Positions 60,986-64,000 of a stretch of DNA of 64,000 nt are shown here, in pieces. Origin of the DNA: Sphingomonas piscis (lineage in GTDB: Bacteria; Pseudomonadota; Alphaproteobacteria; Sphingomonadales; Sphingomonadaceae); NCBI RefSeq assembly GCF_011300455.1, contig NZ_CP049869.1, forward strand, positions 868,001 to 932,000, given 5' to 3'. The notes beneath the pieces were generated by a model. That model was not told the DNA's origin and did no database searches. It saw only the letters and a program-made list of their open reading frames with translations. Both the position numbers and the translations under genes were made by a program. Every line of letters starts with the position of its first letter. The stretch's first letter is position 1.

Positions 60986-61285
60986 GTGAACGTCAGCAAC
61001 AACCAAGAGAAAAGCAGGTTCGAGGTCGATCTCGGCGACGCCGTGGCGCTCGCGGCCTATCACCTGATGCCCGGCGCCATCGCCTTCACGCACACCGAAG
61101 TTCCACCGTCTTATGAAGGCCAAGGCATCGGAACCATGCTGATCAAGGCCGGTTTGGGCTTCGCCCGCGAACAGGGCCTGAAGGTTGTCCCCGCGTGCCG
61201 CTTCTTCGCAGCCTACATGATCAAGCATGAAGAGGTGCAGGATCTCCTCGACGCCGAGCAACGGAGCAAACTCGGGCTTGCATAA
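60986..61285 (+). CDS. Small GNAT-like N-acetyltransferase
   Basis: 99 residues of the short GNAT family (YjdJ/N-acetyltransferase-like). The acetyl-CoA motif is VPPSYEGQGIGTMLIKAGLGFAREQG, followed by KVVPACRFFAAYMIKH, a hallmark of this small family. Its N-terminal half is short, so it may be a minimal acetyltransferase of unknown substrate. The start is GTG at 60986, three bases after eda, so it probably belongs to the same transcript. Confidence 0.85.
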   Translation: MNVSNNQEKSRFEVDLGDAVALAAYHLMPGAIAFTHTEVPPSYEGQGIGTMLIKAGLGFAREQGLKVVPACRFFAAYMIKHEEVQDLLDAEQRSKLGLA

Positions 61286-61312
61286 TTATGCACGGTGGTG
61301 AATAGGGCAGCG

Positions 61313-62329
61313 ATGTTGAAGGTTGCCATCCTTGGTGCATCGGGGTTCGTGGGTGCGGAGCTCCTGCGCCTGCTCGACGGTCATGCGGAGTTCGAAGCCG
61401 TTCGCTTCTTCGGCGACAGCGCATCGGGCAAGCCGCTGGCCGAGGTTCATCCGCATCTCGCCCTTGCCTACTCCGGAGCGCAAGTGGAGCGGTATGCCGC
61501 CGACCTTCTGGACGGCGTGGATCTCGTGTTCGCCGCCCTGCCGCACGGCCACTCCCAGGATGTCGCGGCAGAAATCATTGCCCACGGACTGAAGTTTGTC
61601 GATCTGGGCGCCGACTTCCGTCTCCACACCGCCGAAGATTACCAACACTGGTATGGAGAGCCGCACAAGGCATCCGACCTGCTCGACACCTTCGTCTACG
61701 GCATTCCGGAACTGCACCGTGACGCCATCCGATCCGCGCAATGCGTTGCGGCCGCCGGCTGCTATCCCACGACGGCGATCCTGGCGCTCAAGCCCCTGGT
61801 GGACGCCGGCCTGATCGACCCGCAGAGCATCGTCGTCGATGCGGCGTCGGGCGTCAGCGGCGCCGGGCGAGCGGCCAAGGAAGGTACCCACTTCAACACG
61901 GTTGACGAAAGCTTTGCGGCCTACGGTCTGCTTAATCATCGTCACACGGCGGAGATGGAACAGGAGCTAGGTGCCCGGGTGCTGTTCACCCCTCATCTCG
62001 TGCCGATGAACCGCGGCATCCTTGCCACTTGCTACGGCACCGCGACGCGGCCGATGGGTGCCGATGAGCCGTTAGAGGCACTGCGGTCCGCGTACGCCGA
62101 CGAGCCGTTCGTGCATGTCACCAGCACCCCGCCCGCAACGAAGTGGACGCTCGGCTCGAACGCCGTGCAGGTGACCGCCCGCTACGACGAGCGGACCGGC
62201 CGGGTGTTGGCCATCGCAGCGCTCGACAATCTCGTGAAAGGCGCGGCGGGTCAGATGATCCAGTGTGCAAATCTGATGACCGGCCTCGACGAGAGCGCCG
62301 GCCTGCCAAGAGTTGGAGTCTACCCGTGA
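61313..62329 (+). CDS. argC: N-acetyl-gamma-glutamyl-phosphate reductase
   Basis: 338-residue NADPH enzyme of the third step of arginine biosynthesis. The coenzyme motif is VAILGASGFVGAELLRLL. The catalytic cysteine is in AAAGCYPTTAILALKPLV, and PHLVPMNRGILATCYGTA and DNLVKGAAGQMIQCANLM are typical of the long form. The ATG at 61313 with AGGG upstream fits the family start; an in-frame GTG at 61295 is a less likely alternative. The stop overlaps the GTG of argJ (GTGA). Confidence 0.96.
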   Translation: MLKVAILGASGFVGAELLRLLDGHAEFEAVRFFGDSASGKPLAEVHPHLALAYSGAQVERYAADLLDGVDLVFAALPHGHSQDVAAEIIAHGLKFVDLGADFRLHTAEDYQHWYGEPHKASDLLDTFVYGIPELHRDAIRSAQCVAAAGCYPTTAILALKPLVDAGLIDPQSIVVDAASGVSGAGRAAKEGTHFNTVDESFAAYGLLNHRHTAEMEQELGARVLFTPHLVPMNRGILATCYGTATRPMGADEPLEALRSAYADEPFVHVTSTPPATKWTLGSNAVQVTARYDERTGRVLAIAALDNLVKGAAGQMIQCANLMTGLDESAGLPRVGVYP

Positions 62330-63485
62330 GTGTTACTGCCCCCAAGGCTTCGTCGCGTCCGGCCTTCATGCCGGGATCAAGCACAAGCGCCACGACATGG
62401 CGCTGCTTGCGACGGTGGATCGTCAGCCGGCGCGCGCCGCGGCGGTGTTCACCCAGAATATGTTCGTAGCCCCTCCCGTGGTCGCCAGCCGCTCACGCCT
62501 TGCGGAGAACGGGGGCCAGGCAGTTGCGGTGATCGTCAACAGCGGCAACGCCAACGCCGGAACGGGCGAGCCTGGAATGCGCGACGCGGAGGCGATGTGC
62601 GACGCGGCCGCGCAGGCGCTCGGCTGCGACCCGAAGCATGTCCTCGTCTGCTCCACGGGGATCATCGGCAACCCCCTCCCGATCGACACCATCCTTGAAG
62701 CGACTCCCAAGCTGGCGACAACGCTTAGCGTCGAAGGCAGTGAGGACGCGGCCAAGGGCATCCTTACCACCGACAGCGAGCCGAAAGAGGCGCTGTTCGC
62801 CGGTTCCACCTTCACCATTGGCGCGATGGCCAAGGGTTGCGGGATGATTGCGCCGAACATGGCGACAATGCTGGCCTTCATCACCACCGACGCCGATCTG
62901 CCGCAAGCGGACATGCAGCGCGTGCTCAAGGAAGCAGTGGACGCAACCTTTAACACGCTGAACGTCGACGGCGCGACCTCCACCAACGACACGGTCATCC
63001 TGCTGTCGAGCGGCAAGCGCGGGGTAGCGAACCTATCGGAGTTCACCGGCGGCCTGTTCAAGGTTTGTGAGGAGCTGACACTCAAGATGGCGCGCGATGC
63101 CGAGGGCATGACCCGGCTCGTTCGCCTACGCGTGACCGGCGCCCGCGACGATGCCGATGCGCGGGTCGCTGCCAAGAACATTGCCGAGAATAACCTCGTC
63201 AAATGCTCGTGGCATGGCGGCGATCCCTACTGGGGCCGGTTGTTGTCCGCCGCAGGGTCATCGGGCGCTTCGTTTAATGTGGACCGGGCGTTCGTCGCCT
63301 ACGGTGGCACGATGGTGGCCATGTCCGGGGCCCCCTTGCCGCACGACGAGGCAGCCGTCGCCGAGCATATGAAGGGCGACGAATATGAGATTGAGGTGCA
63401 CCTGGGCGTTGGCTCCGGCACCGCGCAGGTGATCGGCGTCGACCTCGGCCCCGGCTACATCAAAGAGAATAGCAAGACGTCATGA
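62313..63485 (+). CDS. argJ: Glutamate N-acetyltransferase/amino-acid acetyltransferase, 5' frame disturbed
   Basis: Bifunctional ornithine acetyltransferase of the arginine pathway, made as a proprotein that self-cleaves before the nucleophilic threonine (MIAPNMATMLAF). The body is intact: GFVASGLHAGIK, GNANAGTGE, TFTIGAMAKGCGM, NTLNVDGATSTNDT and GGTMVAMSG. The natural start should be GTG at 62326, overlapping the argC stop and reading MSVTAPK, but GFVASG is then out of frame by one base. A missing G at the GG of 62346-62347 explains this. The uninterrupted alternative from TTG at 62313 gives an unusual N terminus inside argC. Confidence 0.9.
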   Translation: MESTRECYCPQGFVASGLHAGIKHKRHDMALLATVDRQPARAAAVFTQNMFVAPPVVASRSRLAENGGQAVAVIVNSGNANAGTGEPGMRDAEAMCDAAAQALGCDPKHVLVCSTGIIGNPLPIDTILEATPKLATTLSVEGSEDAAKGILTTDSEPKEALFAGSTFTIGAMAKGCGMIAPNMATMLAFITTDADLPQADMQRVLKEAVDATFNTLNVDGATSTNDTVILLSSGKRGVANLSEFTGGLFKVCEELTLKMARDAEGMTRLVRLRVTGARDDADARVAAKNIAENNLVKCSWHGGDPYWGRLLSAAGSSGASFNVDRAFVAYGGTMVAMSGAPLPHDEAAVAEHMKGDEYEIEVHLGVGSGTAQVIGVDLGPGYIKENSKTS

Positions 63486-64000
63486 TCAGCCCCGAACATA
63501 CCGCCTCGATCCTTGTCGAGGCGCTCCCCTACATCCAGCGGTTCGCGGGCAAGTCGATCGTGGTCAAGCTGGGCGGCGCGGCGATCGACAGGGAACTCGA
63601 CCGCGCGCTTGCGCAGGATGTTCTCTTGCTGCGCAGCGTGGGCGTGCGCTGCGTGCTGGTCCATGGTGGCGGTCCGCAAGTCAATGCCGTGCTGAACCGG
63701 GTCGGGATCGAACCACAGTTCAAGGACGGCCTGCGCGTCACCGACGAACAGACGCTCGAGATCGTCCGCATGGTCCTAGTCGGAAAGATCAACCGCGACC
63801 TTGTTGCCACCATCAACAAGGAAGCGGCGGACGAACCCGTTGCGGTCGGCCTGTCCGGCGAGGATGCGGGGCTGCTGACCGTGGTCCCCGTCGATCCGGA
63901 ATTGGGCTTCGTCGGCGACGTCAGCAAGGTGCGCGCGGGTGTCCTTGCCAATTTGCTCGATGACGGCCTTGCCCCGGTCGTCGCGACCATCGGTGCCGAC
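63482..64000 (+). CDS. argB: Acetylglutamate kinase, 5' part (3' end outside window)
   Basis: N-terminal 173 residues of the arginine-pathway kinase. The ATP/substrate motifs are VVKLGGAAID, LVHGGGPQVNAVLNRVGIEPQFKDGLRVTDEQTLEIV (shown here by its parts LVHGGGPQ and GLRVTDEQTLE) and VGLSGEDAGLL. The arginine-sensitive long N terminus (ASILVEALPYIQRFAGK) is present. The ATG overlaps the argJ stop by four bases (ATGA). The gene runs off the right edge. Confidence 0.95.
   Translation, partial: MISPEHTASILVEALPYIQRFAGKSIVVKLGGAAIDRELDRALAQDVLLLRSVGVRCVLVHGGGPQVNAVLNRVGIEPQFKDGLRVTDEQTLEIVRMVLVGKINRDLVATINKEAADEPVAVGLSGEDAGLLTVVPVDPELGFVGDVSKVRAGVLANLLDDGLAPVVATIGAD

Overview
The window looks like chromosomal DNA from a GC-rich alphaproteobacterium, most likely a sphingomonad. 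Evidence: the infB-rbfA-truB-rpsO-pnp order, an NDUFS4-type complex I subunit, a zwf-glk-eda block, DUF4893, SWFGD/DUF2171 and DUF2061 proteins, many Tat-exported oxidoreductases and a CCA-encoding tRNA-Ala. I see no rRNA, IS element, prophage or CRISPR array.

Layout. 1-8.8 kb: translation and RNA-decay core (infB 3' end, rbfA, truB, rpsO, pnp), interrupted by an acetyltransferase, a membrane protein, thymidine kinase and a glycosyltransferase. 8.8-11.1 kb: a flavin-dependent tryptophan-halogenase-like enzyme and a VapBC-type toxin-antitoxin pair. 11.3-17.1 kb: a CPA2 antiporter, then a PilZ protein, a KaiC-like double ATPase and a hybrid histidine kinase in a row, then an Rrf2 regulator. 17.2-22.3 kb: tRNA-Ala(CGC), a SWFGD/DUF2171 protein, a YpfJ-type metalloprotease, 3-hydroxybutyrate dehydrogenase, a DUF4893 protein and an M20 peptidase. 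22.4-28.6 kb: the PrsK/PrsR pair of PEP-CTERM/exosortase systems, a class-A-like serine hydrolase and an ABC-F ATPase.

29-50 kb is the accessory heart of the window. It holds two GMC flavoenzymes, each with its own Tat-signalled gluconate-2-dehydrogenase-subunit-3-like partner. Around them lie three Gfo/Idh/MocA oxidoreductases, two sugar-isomerase-like TIM barrels, a DUF1080 (3-keto-disaccharide hydrolase family) protein, a ThuA protein, an MFS transporter, a TonB-dependent receptor, a TolB-like propeller and a pseudoazurin. I read it as a periplasmic glycoside C3-oxidation pathway: oxidise the sugar, cleave the keto-glycoside, import, then isomerise or reduce. Pseudoazurin is the likely electron acceptor of at least one module. 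The substrate cannot be read from sequence.

50-64 kb: a PhoP/PhoQ-like two-component system, polyprenyl diphosphate synthase, HrpB helicase, a complex I accessory subunit, WecB-type epimerase with a probable CTG start, Entner-Doudoroff genes zwf-glk-eda (no edd or pgl here), and argC-argJ-argB.

Two genes carry apparent single-base frameshifts in short homopolymers (a Crp/Fnr regulator near 42.31 kb and the 5' end of argJ near 62.35 kb). The TonB receptor lacks a signal peptide. These may be real decay or assembly errors and should be checked against reads.
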